Notes: generated from the sequence alone by a model not told the origin. Counted from the stretch's first letter, positions 31,237 through 42,857 are shown. The stretch: 64,000 nucleotides of DNA from Candidatus Coatesiibacteriota bacterium (GCA_030602715.1 JAUVZD010000009.1:62001-126000); one strand, 5' to 3'. Translations and numbers: made by a program.

Positions 31237-32217
31237 TTATTCCTGCGCCGTTCCCAGACTGGGCGTCTCTCGCCTTTCTTTGACGAAACGATTTCCTCCT
31301 TTGGATTTCGCATAGGCTTTCAACTCAGCCGCCGCATTTGCCAACTGACCATAGCGGGTGAACTGTTGGTTGTAATTCTGGATAATGGCGATGCTTAAGG
31401 TTAAATTGCAGGGGAAGTTTTTCGTTTCGCCGGAGCGTGTGGTAGAAGTGAAGAAGCCCCGAGCCCTATCCTCCTGGCTAAAGTATTCCCTGGAGCGCTG
31501 GCAGAACTCCAAAAGCAGAAGGTGGGCGGCTTCGTCTATTTTCTTACTGCGGGTGATCAGCGCAAAATCATCACCCCCGATATGACCGATGAGGTCATCG
31601 GGGGCACAGTATTCCTCGGCTATAACCAACATCACCTCAGCCATCATCTTGATAATCTGGTCGCCTTTGGAATAGCCGTAGCGGTCGTTGTAGGGCTTGA
31701 AGTTGTCAATATCTATATATAATATGGAAAAGTCGCTTTTCTCCTCCAATCGGCGCAATATCTCCGTCTCAATGGAGACATTACCGGGGAGGTTGGATAG
31801 GGGATTGCGGTCGCGCATCTCCAAGGTGCGACGAAGGACCATCTTGACCCGAGCCAGTAGGTCTTCACGACTGAAGGGCTTGGTGATGTAGTCATCAGCG
31901 CCGACCTTCATCCCCGCTACCTTATCGTGTATATCCCGTTTTGCAGTTACCAGGATGATGGGGATGGCGCTGGTGCGGAAGTTGGAACGGAGAGCCTTGA
32001 CCACCTCCATACCGTCCATGTCGGGTAACATCACATCCAGCAAAATCAGGTCCGGGTAACACTCCTTCGCCTTTTGGATAGCCTCCTCGCCGTCCTCTGC
32101 CGCCTCCACGATGTAGCCCCCGACCTCCAGGTTGAAGGTGATAATCTCCCGAATGGATGGCTCATCATCTACCACCAGTATCTTCCACTCCCGGTCTGCC
32201 ATCTCGTCTTTTTGCAT
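31237..32217 (-). CDS. Response regulator with degenerate GGDEF domain
   Basis: A 326-residue two-domain regulator. The receiver (about 12-128) has VVDDEPS acidic pocket, phosphorylation Asp in LILLDVMLPDMDG, conserved Thr in ILVTAKRD and Lys in ITKPFSREDL. The C-terminal domain (about 150-315) is GGDEF-like: DIDNFKPYNDRYGYSKGDQI, then HIGGDDFALI. The signature is GGDDF instead of GG(D/E)EF, so diguanylate cyclase activity is doubtful and it may sense or bind nucleotide instead. GGAG lies 8 nt upstream of the ATG. No sensor kinase is adjacent. Confidence 0.88.
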   Translation of the reverse strand: MQKDEMADREWKILVVDDEPSIREIITFNLEVGGYIVEAAEDGEEAIQKAKECYPDLILLDVMLPDMDGMEVVKALRSNFRTSAIPIILVTAKRDIHDKVAGMKVGADDYITKPFSREDLLARVKMVLRRTLEMRDRNPLSNLPGNVSIETEILRRLEEKSDFSILYIDIDNFKPYNDRYGYSKGDQIIKMMAEVMLVIAEEYCAPDDLIGHIGGDDFALITRSKKIDEAAHLLLLEFCQRSREYFSQEDRARGFFTSTTRSGETKNFPCNLTLSIAIIQNYNQQFTRYGQLANAAAELKAYAKSKGGNRFVKERRETPSLGTAQE

Positions 32218-32241
32218 TACATTTGCTCCACGGTTGCGGAA

Positions 32242-33090
32242 TTAGCGCAGATTGAACCCAATAATAATAGCAATTAAAGTGACCAACATCAATATTTTTA
32301 TTCCCCGTTGGATTAACCCGCTGTTCACTTTCTTAGGTCTAAAGAACGAGAAGGCGGACATCACTGTAGCCGGGATTGCGCCCAGGGGGATGATGGTCGC
32401 CAAATATCCCCAGCCCCAGCCTCCCTGAAAATAGAGTAGAACCGCAAAGACGGCGTAAGCCAGGAGGACAACTCCTCCCACCTTGACCGCCGGTTCGGGT
32501 CCCAGAATTATGGGCAGGGTGCGTGCTTTCATCTCCATATCGCCTGAAGTGTCCTCCACATCTTTATATATCTCCCTTGCCAAGTTTAGCAGGAAGGCAA
32601 GCGCTGTGGGTAATATCAACCGTTGGTCCAATCCCCCGGCGGAAAGTGCGCCGAAGGGGAGACTGGAGGCGGTCAGGGCTCCTACGGCCAGATTGCCCCA
32701 TGGGGCTTGTGGTTTGAGCCACAGGCTGTATGTTAAGCAGGTGACGATGAGGACGGCGGTGAATATCAACATCTGCCAACCCAACCAGAACCCCATAGCC
32801 AGAGCGGTTAAGCCTATTACAACAGCCATAGCCATGGCGGCGGGGATGGATACTCGCCCTGAGGGGAGGGGTCGCTGGGGACGATTGAGGCGGTCTGTGG
32901 GTAGATCCACCAGGTCGTTGGTGATGTAGCCGGCGCCGGAGACCAGGGCGATGGCTAATGCGGTGAGCCAACAGCGAGGTGAGAGCCAGTCGCCGTAGGC
33001 AAGATGGTAGCCGAGGAGGGAGGTGGCTCCTATCATGAGCATGTTGATGGGTCGCAGGATGCGAATATGGGCGAGTAAGCGAGAGAACAA
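32242..33090 (-). CDS. UbiA-family prenyltransferase, archaeal DGGGP synthase-like
   Basis: A 282-residue polytopic membrane enzyme with about eight hydrophobic helices. The two Asp-rich motifs are NDLVDLPTDRLNRPQRPLPSG (NDxxDxxxD) and KDVEDTSGDMEMKARTLPI, the Mg-prenyl-diphosphate sites of UbiA enzymes. The wording of both motifs resembles geranylgeranylglyceryl-phosphate geranylgeranyltransferases more than UbiA or MenA, pointing to an ether-lipid-like or other isoprenoid product. A TTG start at 33090 with GAGG upstream is the only plausible start. It follows the MEMO gene by 16 nt. Product identity is inferred. Confidence 0.82.
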   Translation of the reverse strand: MFSRLLAHIRILRPINMLMIGATSLLGYHLAYGDWLSPRCWLTALAIALVSGAGYITNDLVDLPTDRLNRPQRPLPSGRVSIPAAMAMAVVIGLTALAMGFWLGWQMLIFTAVLIVTCLTYSLWLKPQAPWGNLAVGALTASSLPFGALSAGGLDQRLILPTALAFLLNLAREIYKDVEDTSGDMEMKARTLPIILGPEPAVKVGGVVLLAYAVFAVLLYFQGGWGWGYLATIIPLGAIPATVMSAFSFFRPKKVNSGLIQRGIKILMLVTLIAIIIGFNLR

Positions 33091-33106
33091 AGAATCAACC
33101 TCAATA

Positions 33107-33913
33107 TCAGGGAATTACTATACCGGCGTAACCCACCACCTGGCTGGTGTTACCGCTTGCCTCCGCAGAGGTGGTATAATGTATCAGCTCGGCTTCAGTG
33201 CTTTCTAAAAGCTTTGCCGTCTCCAGGAGGAGCGCGGTGGGGAAAACCCCGCACATAGTGATGTTATTTTCTTGCACCGTCTTTATCAACCCGGGACCGT
33301 CAAGGGACAATATGTGATTGATAGCCATTCGGTCCAAACTCTGAGCAACTTCTTCGGGAACATAATGGCTCATGTCCGTTGAGGCGACGATGAGCACACG
33401 GTCATTCTTCCCTTCCACCTGCTGGATGGCGGAAGCCAACTCCTTGGCTGACCGGGTAAGTTCATCTGGCGAAATGCGGGCGACCACCACCGGCAGAAGG
33501 GAGAAAACATCGCGGCGTCCCTGTAGGAAGGGCAAAACCACCTCCAGGGAATGTTCGTTGCGGTGGGCTGAGTAATCGGCTTTGAATACCCCCCCTTTAA
33601 GGATAGTATCGGCGAGGGTTTCCGCCAGGGGAAGCTCGCCCAGGGGGGTGGCGTAGTTTTCCTCGGTCAGCACGGAGAGGTCTTTCCCCATTCCGCTATG
33701 ATTTGTAGCCAGCACCACCACTGTTTCCGGCACCTGCAGGCGTGCGGCGACCAGACCAGCGGTCTTGCCGGAGTAGACATAGCCGGCATGGGGCATTATC
33801 GCTCCCCGATAGAAAGAAGCCTTCTCGCCTTCGGGGATGAGGCTTTCCACCTCAGCTTGGAGTCTCTCCCTGGAGCCGGGATAAAACTGCTCGGCGACGA
33901 CCATCGGACGCAT
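33107..33913 (-). CDS. MEMO-family protein (AmmeMemoRadiSam protein B)
   Basis: A 268-residue protein of the MEMO fold, related to extradiol-type dioxygenases. RPMVVAEQFYPGSRERLQAEV opens it; IMPHAGYVYSGKTA carries the first metal His; HRNEHSLEVVLPFLQ and ASTDMSHYVPE give the others. MEMO proteins often sit with AMMECR1 and a radical SAM protein as an undefined three-part system, but neither partner is in this window. The UbiA gene follows on the same strand. Function is unknown. Confidence 0.9.
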   Translation of the reverse strand: MRPMVVAEQFYPGSRERLQAEVESLIPEGEKASFYRGAIMPHAGYVYSGKTAGLVAARLQVPETVVVLATNHSGMGKDLSVLTEENYATPLGELPLAETLADTILKGGVFKADYSAHRNEHSLEVVLPFLQGRRDVFSLLPVVVARISPDELTRSAKELASAIQQVEGKNDRVLIVASTDMSHYVPEEVAQSLDRMAINHILSLDGPGLIKTVQENNITMCGVFPTALLLETAKLLESTEAELIHYTTSAEASGNTSQVVGYAGIVIP

Positions 33914-33978
33914 CTAAATCACCCATTCTTTTATGGTTTGTGAAGGGATGGTCACGATTATGAAGATCTTTGCAGTAC

Positions 33979-34007
33979 TTGACATCGCTGACTCTTTTTG
34001 AGATTAT
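33979..34007 (+). promoter_or_regulatory. Promoter giving a probably leaderless mRNA for the 34015 gene
   Basis: TTGACA, 17 bp, GATTAT (4 of 6). The expected start about 7 nt after the -10 falls on or just before the ATG at 34015, which also lacks a Shine-Dalgarno. Confidence 0.6.
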
Positions 34008-34014
34008 AAGACAG

Positions 34015-35295
34015 ATGAGAAAAAATTGCAAATTGATTATTATCTCGCTGGTAATGACCTCAGCTGTTTTCTCCCTCCTGGCGGGTTACGCAATGGGGGA
34101 GAAGGTGCTCATCCCCATGGACTACACCCAGAGCAACCATCTGAAAGCTTACGGACTGGTCTATAATATTCTCTCCCAGGGGTTCAATGTGGAGTGGCTT
34201 CTGAACTATCGGGGGGGCTCCTTTATGCTTGACAGCCCAGCGGGCTTCGCCGAACTTGCCGACCATTTCCAGGTCAGTTGGGAGAATGTCAGCGACCCCA
34301 GGGCGATATATCAGATCATAGAGGAGAGCAACATGGAGGTCATCCTGCTGGAGAAGGCGCCCAAGATTGCCTTCTACTCCCCGCCCAACGCCAACCCCTG
34401 GGACGATGCGGTGCATATGGCACTGGACTATGCCGAGATTCCCTACACCATCGTCTGGGACCCGGACATTCTGGGGGGCGCTCTTGCGGAATTTGATTGG
34501 CTTCACCTCCACCACGAGGATTTCACCGGTCAGTTCGGTCGCTTCTACTCCGCCTTTCACGACCAGCTCTGGTATATGGAGGAGGTCGCCACCGAGGAGA
34601 TGACCGCCCGTGCCCTTGGCTTTGAGAAGGTCAGCCAGATGAAGGGCGCTGTAACCCGACAGATAAAGGAGTATGTACTTTCCGGCGGTTTCCTCTTCGC
34701 TATGTGCTCGGCGACGGATACGCTGGATATCGCCCTGTCAGCAGAGGGGCTGGACATATGCGATGTCTATTACGACTACGACGGGATGAGCGCAGACTAC
34801 AACGACAAGCTGGACTATTCCAAGTGTCTTGCTTTCACCGATTTTCGCTGCCACGAGAACACCCTGCAGTATGAGCACTCGGATATAGACACCCCTCGCA
34901 GTCTAGCCCCCACCGTCTATGGGCAGTCGCCGACCCACTATACCCTCTTTGAGTTCTCCGCCAAACAGGACCCCATCCCCACCCTGCTCACCCAATGCCA
35001 TGTGGATAGCCTACCGGAGTTTATGGGACAGTGCACCGCCTTCCAGATGGATAAGATTAAGAAGGATGTCATCATCATGGCCCGGGTGGACGGGGTGCCG
35101 GAGGCGAAATACATCTACGGCGCCCGGGGAGAGGGCTGTTTTACCTTTTTTGCCGGGCACGACCCGGAGGATTTTCAACATCTGATAGGCGAGGAGCCCA
35201 CCGACCTGGTCGACCACCCCCATTCGCCGGGCTATCGGCTGATATTGAACAATATTTTATTTCCGGCGGCAAAGCAGGAGGAGATGCGGACTTAG
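34015..35295 (+). CDS. Exported 'asparagine synthetase B'-like protein of Bacteroidetes type
   Basis: About 426 residues from the ATG at 34015. A signal peptide (SLVMTSAVFSLLAGYAMG) precedes VLIPMDYTQSNHLKAYG and VEWLLNYRGGSF, the opening of a family common in gliding Bacteroidetes that databases label asparagine synthetase B. None of the AsnB features are present: no Cys2 glutaminase and no ATP-pyrophosphatase loop, so the label is misleading. FLHLHHEDFTGQFG-like (WLHLHHEDFTGQFG) and FTFFAGHDPEDF are conserved-looking. It is probably periplasmic or surface-linked; role unknown. The ORF-track upstream start would lie in the promoter. Confidence 0.75.
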   Translation: MRKNCKLIIISLVMTSAVFSLLAGYAMGEKVLIPMDYTQSNHLKAYGLVYNILSQGFNVEWLLNYRGGSFMLDSPAGFAELADHFQVSWENVSDPRAIYQIIEESNMEVILLEKAPKIAFYSPPNANPWDDAVHMALDYAEIPYTIVWDPDILGGALAEFDWLHLHHEDFTGQFGRFYSAFHDQLWYMEEVATEEMTARALGFEKVSQMKGAVTRQIKEYVLSGGFLFAMCSATDTLDIALSAEGLDICDVYYDYDGMSADYNDKLDYSKCLAFTDFRCHENTLQYEHSDIDTPRSLAPTVYGQSPTHYTLFEFSAKQDPIPTLLTQCHVDSLPEFMGQCTAFQMDKIKKDVIIMARVDGVPEAKYIYGARGEGCFTFFAGHDPEDFQHLIGEEPTDLVDHPHSPGYRLILNNILFPAAKQEEMRT

Positions 35296-35314
35296 AGTAA
35301 TGGTGTTTTGAACT

Positions 35315-35346
35315 AAAAGCTCCCTATTTTTATAAGGGAGCTTTTT
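35315..35346. terminator. Bidirectional terminator between convergent genes
   Basis: AAAAGCTCCC and GGGAGCTTTTT form a 9-10-bp stem, with T-runs on both strands. Confidence 0.85.
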
Positions 35347-35385
35347 AAAAAGGTTGAAAAAAGATTTTTCTTTTTTTTTCAGGCA

Positions 35386-36048
35386 TTAATCTACGTGTAT
35401 AGTTAATTCACCTTGGAATGATGGTTCTGGGGTGTTTGGGTTGTTAGCATCTGCTGTTACTTTAATTTGAAAATCACCTTTTTTGTAAGGAGTAACATTA
35501 ACCCTAAAAACAAAATTTGTATCTGGGTGTAAAGCGTAGTCCTCACCATAGTCGATTCCTACTAAATATCCACCACCATACTGGTAAACTCTTTGTGGAT
35601 ATACACCACTATAGATTGTGTAGGGTAAACTTACATTAAAACAAGAAGGGAACTCAATAATACATGATACATCATCTGCTCGTCTTGTTGCCTCTCCGGA
35701 TTTTGGTTTTTCTTCAGGCATAACAGGAATAGTAATGTTCCATATTCTAATGTCTAGTTGTTCGGTTTTTCCTAGTGTTAGGCTGATTTCATCTTTTATT
35801 TGTTGGTTACTTTTTGCATCTGGATCAAAAAAACCTACAACAAGGTTGTAGTGCGGACGAGCAATTTCTAACTCCTCCTGTGTGCTGGAGAGAGTTTCGT
35901 GTATAATTTCCTGTATCTCATTCAAAGATTCTTCAGTAACATTTACTTGTGTGTAGATTAATAAACCGAATATTGAAACAGAAATTACAAAAAAAGTATT
36001 AAAAATTGTGAAAATCTCGGCTGTTGTTGTTAATTTGCTTTTTCCCAT
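35386..36048 (-). CDS. Single-pass membrane protein, unknown, AT-rich island
   Basis: A 220-residue protein with one N-terminal membrane anchor (FTIFNTFFVISVSIFGLLIY), then a short coiled region (VTEESLNEIQEIIHETLSSTQEELEIA) and a strand-rich extracytoplasmic domain. AAAGGAG precedes the ATG. It is the last of three minus-strand AT-rich genes (35386-37012) with unusual codon use. No family recognised. It may be the membrane component of an acquired function. Confidence 0.65.
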   Translation of the reverse strand: MGKSKLTTTAEIFTIFNTFFVISVSIFGLLIYTQVNVTEESLNEIQEIIHETLSSTQEELEIARPHYNLVVGFFDPDAKSNQQIKDEISLTLGKTEQLDIRIWNITIPVMPEEKPKSGEATRRADDVSCIIEFPSCFNVSLPYTIYSGVYPQRVYQYGGGYLVGIDYGEDYALHPDTNFVFRVNVTPYKKGDFQIKVTADANNPNTPEPSFQGELTIHVD

Positions 36049-36120
36049 TTTTTCTCCTTTCTTATTTTAACTATGTTTATTGATAATCTTCTTTTAAATT
36101 TATTGCGTAAACCACCTCCT

Positions 36121-36711
36121 TTACTTAAACAGAGGTTCTGGTCTTTCTGGGTCTAGTTCAAGATAATTTCCCATTAGGTTATCCCAGAATATATAACAAT
36201 ACTTACGAGCTTGAATATAGACTGGTTCATTATATCCTATAATTGAATCTTCAATTTTGTTAGTAATGGGTCTTTCTAAGAAAATTAACCGATTGTCTTG
36301 TAATATTATTATTGATTTATACATTTCTTCTTTGCTTATATATTGGCTTATTCTTAATCTATCAGAGTGATGAAATATGTCTTTAATACTTATTGGCCTA
36401 TATTTAAACAATAATGCGAATACAACTTTAACTATATTTGGCATAAAATAGATTATTTTATCGAAAACGCTCATATATGTACCTTTACGAGGAGGTCCGG
36501 TTGTCGCATCTTCTATTCCACATGGTTCGCATAATATTGTTTGTGCTTCAGAGAAGTACCTCCATTCACTTGATTCTCCAATTTTTTTTGCTAAAAAGGT
36601 CCATCGTTTTTTAATGACTTCCGGTTTTTTCTTATGTGCTTTTATTAATTCTTCAGCAAAATCATTAATAATTTCTAATACATATTCAGCATCTTTATTA
36701 TCAACGTTCAA
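36121..36711 (-). CDS. Hypothetical protein, AT-rich island
   Basis: A 196-residue protein. The centre (ISIKDIFHHSDRLRISQYISKEEMYKSIIILQDNRLIFLE) looks like a winged helix, which suggests nucleic-acid binding. An earlier CEPCG is a lone cysteine pair. The start is TTG at 36711, overlapping the upstream gene's end by 11 nt, and no better start is available. Function unknown. Confidence 0.55.
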   Translation of the reverse strand: MNVDNKDAEYVLEIINDFAEELIKAHKKKPEVIKKRWTFLAKKIGESSEWRYFSEAQTILCEPCGIEDATTGPPRKGTYMSVFDKIIYFMPNIVKVVFALLFKYRPISIKDIFHHSDRLRISQYISKEEMYKSIIILQDNRLIFLERPITNKIEDSIIGYNEPVYIQARKYCYIFWDNLMGNYLELDPERPEPLFK

Positions 36712-37012
36712 TGAAGAATAATGAGCCTAGGTAGCGAAGTCCAAGAAACTTCTTACATAATTCATTCAATTCTGTAGTCAGTAGCTTTTTTGTTTCATTA
36801 TAATAAAGGATTTGTCCAAGAGTTGGAGGTCTTCCTTTTTCCTTCTCAAACTTATCAATAATATCGGAATTATTATCTTGGTGAATTTCAATTATTATTG
36901 TTTCAAGTAAAATTGCGCAAGTGATAATAAACTGCCGAAAAAGGCTATAGCCGTGGCATTTGTGCATCTCAGTAATCCTATTTATTACATTAGAAGTTAA
37001 GCCATTACTCAT
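36701..37012 (-). CDS. Hypothetical protein, first gene of the AT-rich island
   Basis: A 103-residue helical protein with one hydrophobic segment (FRQFIITCAILLETIII) and a Lys/Glu-rich middle. GGGGG precedes the ATG. A perfect-consensus promoter lies about 100 nt upstream (37115-37143), so it heads a three-gene operon. No family recognised. Confidence 0.6.
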   Translation of the reverse strand: MSNGLTSNVINRITEMHKCHGYSLFRQFIITCAILLETIIIEIHQDNNSDIIDKFEKEKGRPPTLGQILYYNETKKLLTTELNELCKKFLGLRYLGSLFFIER

Positions 37013-37114
37013 TTAGATTGCCCCCAAATTAAGATTCAAGAGAAATACACTAGCCACAATAAGATTCATAAGAAAGTTTTTGCGGTAATCTTTGCATTCT
37101 AATTTAGTGTGGTT

Positions 37115-37143
37115 ATTATAATATATCAAGAATAATGTGTCAA
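37115..37143 (-). promoter_or_regulatory. Perfect consensus promoter of the AT-rich island
   Basis: TTGACA, exactly 17 bp, TATAAT on the minus strand. The gap 37013-37231 otherwise holds no gene. Confidence 0.9.
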
Positions 37144-37231
37144 GTCATATTAAATAACAATAGCATTAAAAAAATTGAAATTGGTAGCTAATAAATACCG
37201 AATTTTTATCCTTATCTGTACGTTCACATCA

Positions 37232-40254
<3,023 letters not shown>

Positions 40255-40301
40255 TTATTCTAACTTAAGAGGGGCGATTGGGGAAGAGGAATATAAAATA
40301 G

Positions 40302-40321
40302 GGGGAGCCGGAAAGCTCCCC
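40302..40321. terminator. Hairpin upstream of ligA
   Basis: GGGGAGC and GCTCCCC form a 7-bp perfect stem; T-rich on both sides. It probably ends transcription coming from the 40479 gene. Confidence 0.6.
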
Positions 40322-40417
40322 TTATTTGCGGTCAATGTCCACTATTATACTAGTCTTGTTTGTATTATAACATATTGCTGAAAAAATACTAACTTACCAT
40401 GCAAGAAAAGAATTCCA

Positions 40418-40450
40418 GAAGGAACGGTTGGCGGAACCAACAGTCCCTTC
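40418..40450 (-). terminator. Terminator-like long hairpin after the 40479 gene
   Basis: On the minus strand GAAGGGAC and GTTCCTTC enclose GTTGG-ttccg-CCAAC, about 13 pairs with one mismatch, followed by TGGAATTCTTTTC. Confidence 0.55.
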
Positions 40451-40478
40451 ATCAGCCTTCCTGTAGCTTTTTTTCGTT

Positions 40479-41051
40479 CTACTTGCCCTCTTCCTCGCTC
40501 GTCTCCTCGGTGCCCTCGGCTATGTTATCAATCGTAGTGCACATCTCACGATAGACATCCCCTAATTCGGGTAGCTTTTTGCTCTTCTCGGTCTCAATCA
40601 CATCGCCGATTGCGGAGAGTTTCTTGGCGATGTCTTCTATCTGGGACTTCTCAACCTCTGAGGTTCCTGGAAGGCCTGCCGCTGACTGCAAGTTAGAGAC
40701 CGCCTTCCCCAGATAATCCCGAGTATCGGAGTAACGTTTGACCTCGGCATACAGCATTGCGTGGAAGGTGTAGGAACGAGCGTTCATCAACTGCAGGTAA
40801 CAGTTGTTGATGTGGTAGATGTAGTTATAAGCATCTGCCAGGGCTTTTAGCCCCTCATCAATCTTCTTTTCACGAATGAGCCGGTCTACATCCTCCAGCA
40901 TCTTAGTGGCACTAATTAAAGATACGCCTAATGATTCCACCGTAGCCGGCTTTATGTCTTCGGAGATAGTGACCCGGTCTTTGGTTCCATCGCCACATCC
41001 GAACGATAAAACCAGGAAGACAAGTGATAGTAGAAGGGATAGATAGCGCAT
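40479..41051 (-). CDS. Helical lipoprotein of unknown function
   Basis: A 190-residue lipoprotein with lipobox LSFGC. The mature part is almost all helical (ATKMLEDVDRLIREKKIDEGLKALADAYNYIYH...), resembling a TPR-like bundle, with a Glu-rich tail (GTEETSEEEGK). It follows the Usp gene by 38 nt on the same strand. AAGGGGG precedes the ATG. Role unknown. Confidence 0.65.
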   Translation of the reverse strand: MRYLSLLLSLVFLVLSFGCGDGTKDRVTISEDIKPATVESLGVSLISATKMLEDVDRLIREKKIDEGLKALADAYNYIYHINNCYLQLMNARSYTFHAMLYAEVKRYSDTRDYLGKAVSNLQSAAGLPGTSEVEKSQIEDIAKKLSAIGDVIETEKSKKLPELGDVYREMCTTIDNIAEGTEETSEEEGK

Positions 41052-41089
41052 CTCTTCCCCCTTTGTTTATGATTTGCACTAGGTTTCAA

Positions 41090-41449
41090 CTAAAGGTCCG
41101 GCACAAGGAGTATGGATATATCGGTCTCCTTAGCCACATCCCGACAGATATTGTTCAGGGAGTCTATACCCCCTTCAATGCCCAAAATAATCAAATCGGC
41201 TTCCTCCACATTAGCGGTCCTGGCGATAGTAGGAGCTAACTCGCCGATGCGCAGGATGGATTTGAGGGGCTTAGAGCGCCTTTTCCACTTGAAGATGTCC
41301 AGAGCCTTCTCTCCATCGGCGTAATCCTTTTGACCGGCGACCACATGGAGGACAATCAACTCAGCGTCCAACTTCTCAGCAAGCTCTACAATGTAATCCG
41401 CACGTTTCCTCGCCGGCAAGCTACCGGCTGTTGCAGCCAATATTTTCAA
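41090..41449 (-). CDS. UspA-like universal stress protein
   Basis: A 119-residue single-domain UspA fold. The N-terminal strand ILAATAG, the LIVLHV strand, and the C-terminal nucleotide site EEADLIILGIEGGIDSLNNICRDVAKETDISILLVPDL fit the family, although the usual GxxG-9x-GS motif is altered (GIEGGIDSLN), so ATP binding is uncertain. The start is TTG at 41449 with GGGAGAAGG. It has its own promoter and probably co-transcribes the lipoprotein downstream. Confidence 0.75.
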   Translation of the reverse strand: MKILAATAGSLPARKRADYIVELAEKLDAELIVLHVVAGQKDYADGEKALDIFKWKRRSKPLKSILRIGELAPTIARTANVEEADLIILGIEGGIDSLNNICRDVAKETDISILLVPDL

Positions 41450-41491
41450 TCAACCTTCTCCCTTTTGGTTACCAGCTCTTGTGCCTGTATA

Positions 41492-41520
41492 ATACTATTA
41501 TTGGTTTGATACTAAGTCAA
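41492..41520 (-). promoter_or_regulatory. Promoter of the Usp gene
   Basis: TTGACT, 17 bp, TAGTAT on the minus strand. Confidence 0.55.
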
Positions 41521-41609
41521 GGCAAATCTGCAACTTTATCCTTTACTTCCCCCGGGGGATAATATATCCTTTTTGGCGGTATGAACGGTAGATCATTTGT
41601 GGAGTGCTT

Positions 41610-42692
41610 ATGAGTGAGTTGGACAGCGGAGCGCTTTACGAGGAGCTGGATAAGAGCGATATGGCTGGCCTGGTTGAGAGCTTCAGCGACCAGGTGAGTA
41701 GGGCTTGGCAGATCGCCTCCCAAGCGGACCTTTCGCATTTGTATAGGAAATCCAAGCGGGTCCTTTTCCTGGGGATGGGGGGCTCCGCCATCGGCTCCAG
41801 TTTAGCCTGTGCCCTTGCCGAGGGGGAGAGTTCCGTCCCCCTCGCGGTGCACCGTGGCTATGAGCTTCCCGCTTGGGTTGATAAAAATACGCTGGTGGTG
41901 GCGGTGAGCTATTCCGGCAATACCCTGGAGACCCTTAGTGCCTACCAATCCGCCCTGGAGAGAAAGGCGCCGACTGTCGTGCTAACCAGCGGTGGGAAGT
42001 TATCCCAACTGGCAAAGGAGAAAAAGCAATCGGTTGTTATCATTCCCAAAGGAATGCCCCCTCGGGCTTCTCTGGGATACCTGTTTATCCCCCTACTCAA
42101 GATATTGGACAGTCTGGGTATCTATTCCATCGGGGATGAAGAAGTGGAGTCGTTGGTTAAAGCGTTGCAGGGTGTGGCGGAGGAGGTGGGGAGGAAGCGA
42201 GCGGAGAGGGATAATTCCGCCAAGAGCCTAGCCCGCCAGCTTCATGGTAACATTCCTTTAGTTTACGGGGGTGTTGGGGTGATGGGGGTGGCTGCAGAGC
42301 GCTGGTGCGGACAATTGCAAGAGAACAGCAAGGTGCTCGCCTTCTACAATGTCTTTCCCGAGCTTTGCCACAATCAGGTGATAGGTTGGGTGGATAGAGC
42401 CTGTGTCGGCGAGAGAGTGGTGCTGGTTTCTTTGACCGACGGTGAGGAGAACCCCTGGTTGGCAAAACAGATAGAGGTTACCCTGGCGATGGCTGAGGAG
42501 AGGAAGGCAACGGTGGTGGAGATTACCGTGAGCGGAGAGAATAGATTGGAAAAGGCACTGAAGGCGATATACATGGGGGACTTTGTGAGTCTGTATCTGG
42601 CTATGCTCAACCGGGCGGACCCCACGGAGACGGATAACATAAGCAGGTTGAAGGATGCGGTGGCTGAGGTGGATGAGAAGCGAGGGGATTGA
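41610..42692 (+). CDS. Bifunctional phosphoglucose/phosphomannose isomerase (SIS domain)
   Basis: A 360-residue sugar isomerase. VLFLGMGGSAIGSSL is the SIS phosphate-binding loop, VAVSYSGNTLETL the second, and a C-terminal Glu/His region (NVFPELCHNQVIGW) matches bacterial and archaeal-type PGI/PMI enzymes. It interconverts glucose-6-P, fructose-6-P and mannose-6-P and so links glycolysis to sugar nucleotides. ATG at 41610 (GGAG at 5 nt) is preferred over the GTG two codons upstream. It stands alone on the plus strand. Confidence 0.88.
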   Translation: MSELDSGALYEELDKSDMAGLVESFSDQVSRAWQIASQADLSHLYRKSKRVLFLGMGGSAIGSSLACALAEGESSVPLAVHRGYELPAWVDKNTLVVAVSYSGNTLETLSAYQSALERKAPTVVLTSGGKLSQLAKEKKQSVVIIPKGMPPRASLGYLFIPLLKILDSLGIYSIGDEEVESLVKALQGVAEEVGRKRAERDNSAKSLARQLHGNIPLVYGGVGVMGVAAERWCGQLQENSKVLAFYNVFPELCHNQVIGWVDRACVGERVVLVSLTDGEENPWLAKQIEVTLAMAEERKATVVEITVSGENRLEKALKAIYMGDFVSLYLAMLNRADPTETDNISRLKDAVAEVDEKRGD

Positions 42693-42857
42693 AACCGGGG
42701 TAGTGTGAGCGAGCTTGGAGATTGCATTATGTAAATTATGAATCTATGGTAGGCATTACTCAATTGGCAAAAAAATTACCGAATGACCAATCTGTGGTTG
42801 TATTTTCTTAAGAGCTGTGTTATATTTTTGAAAAGGAGACTTGGGACCGATTTTGAG

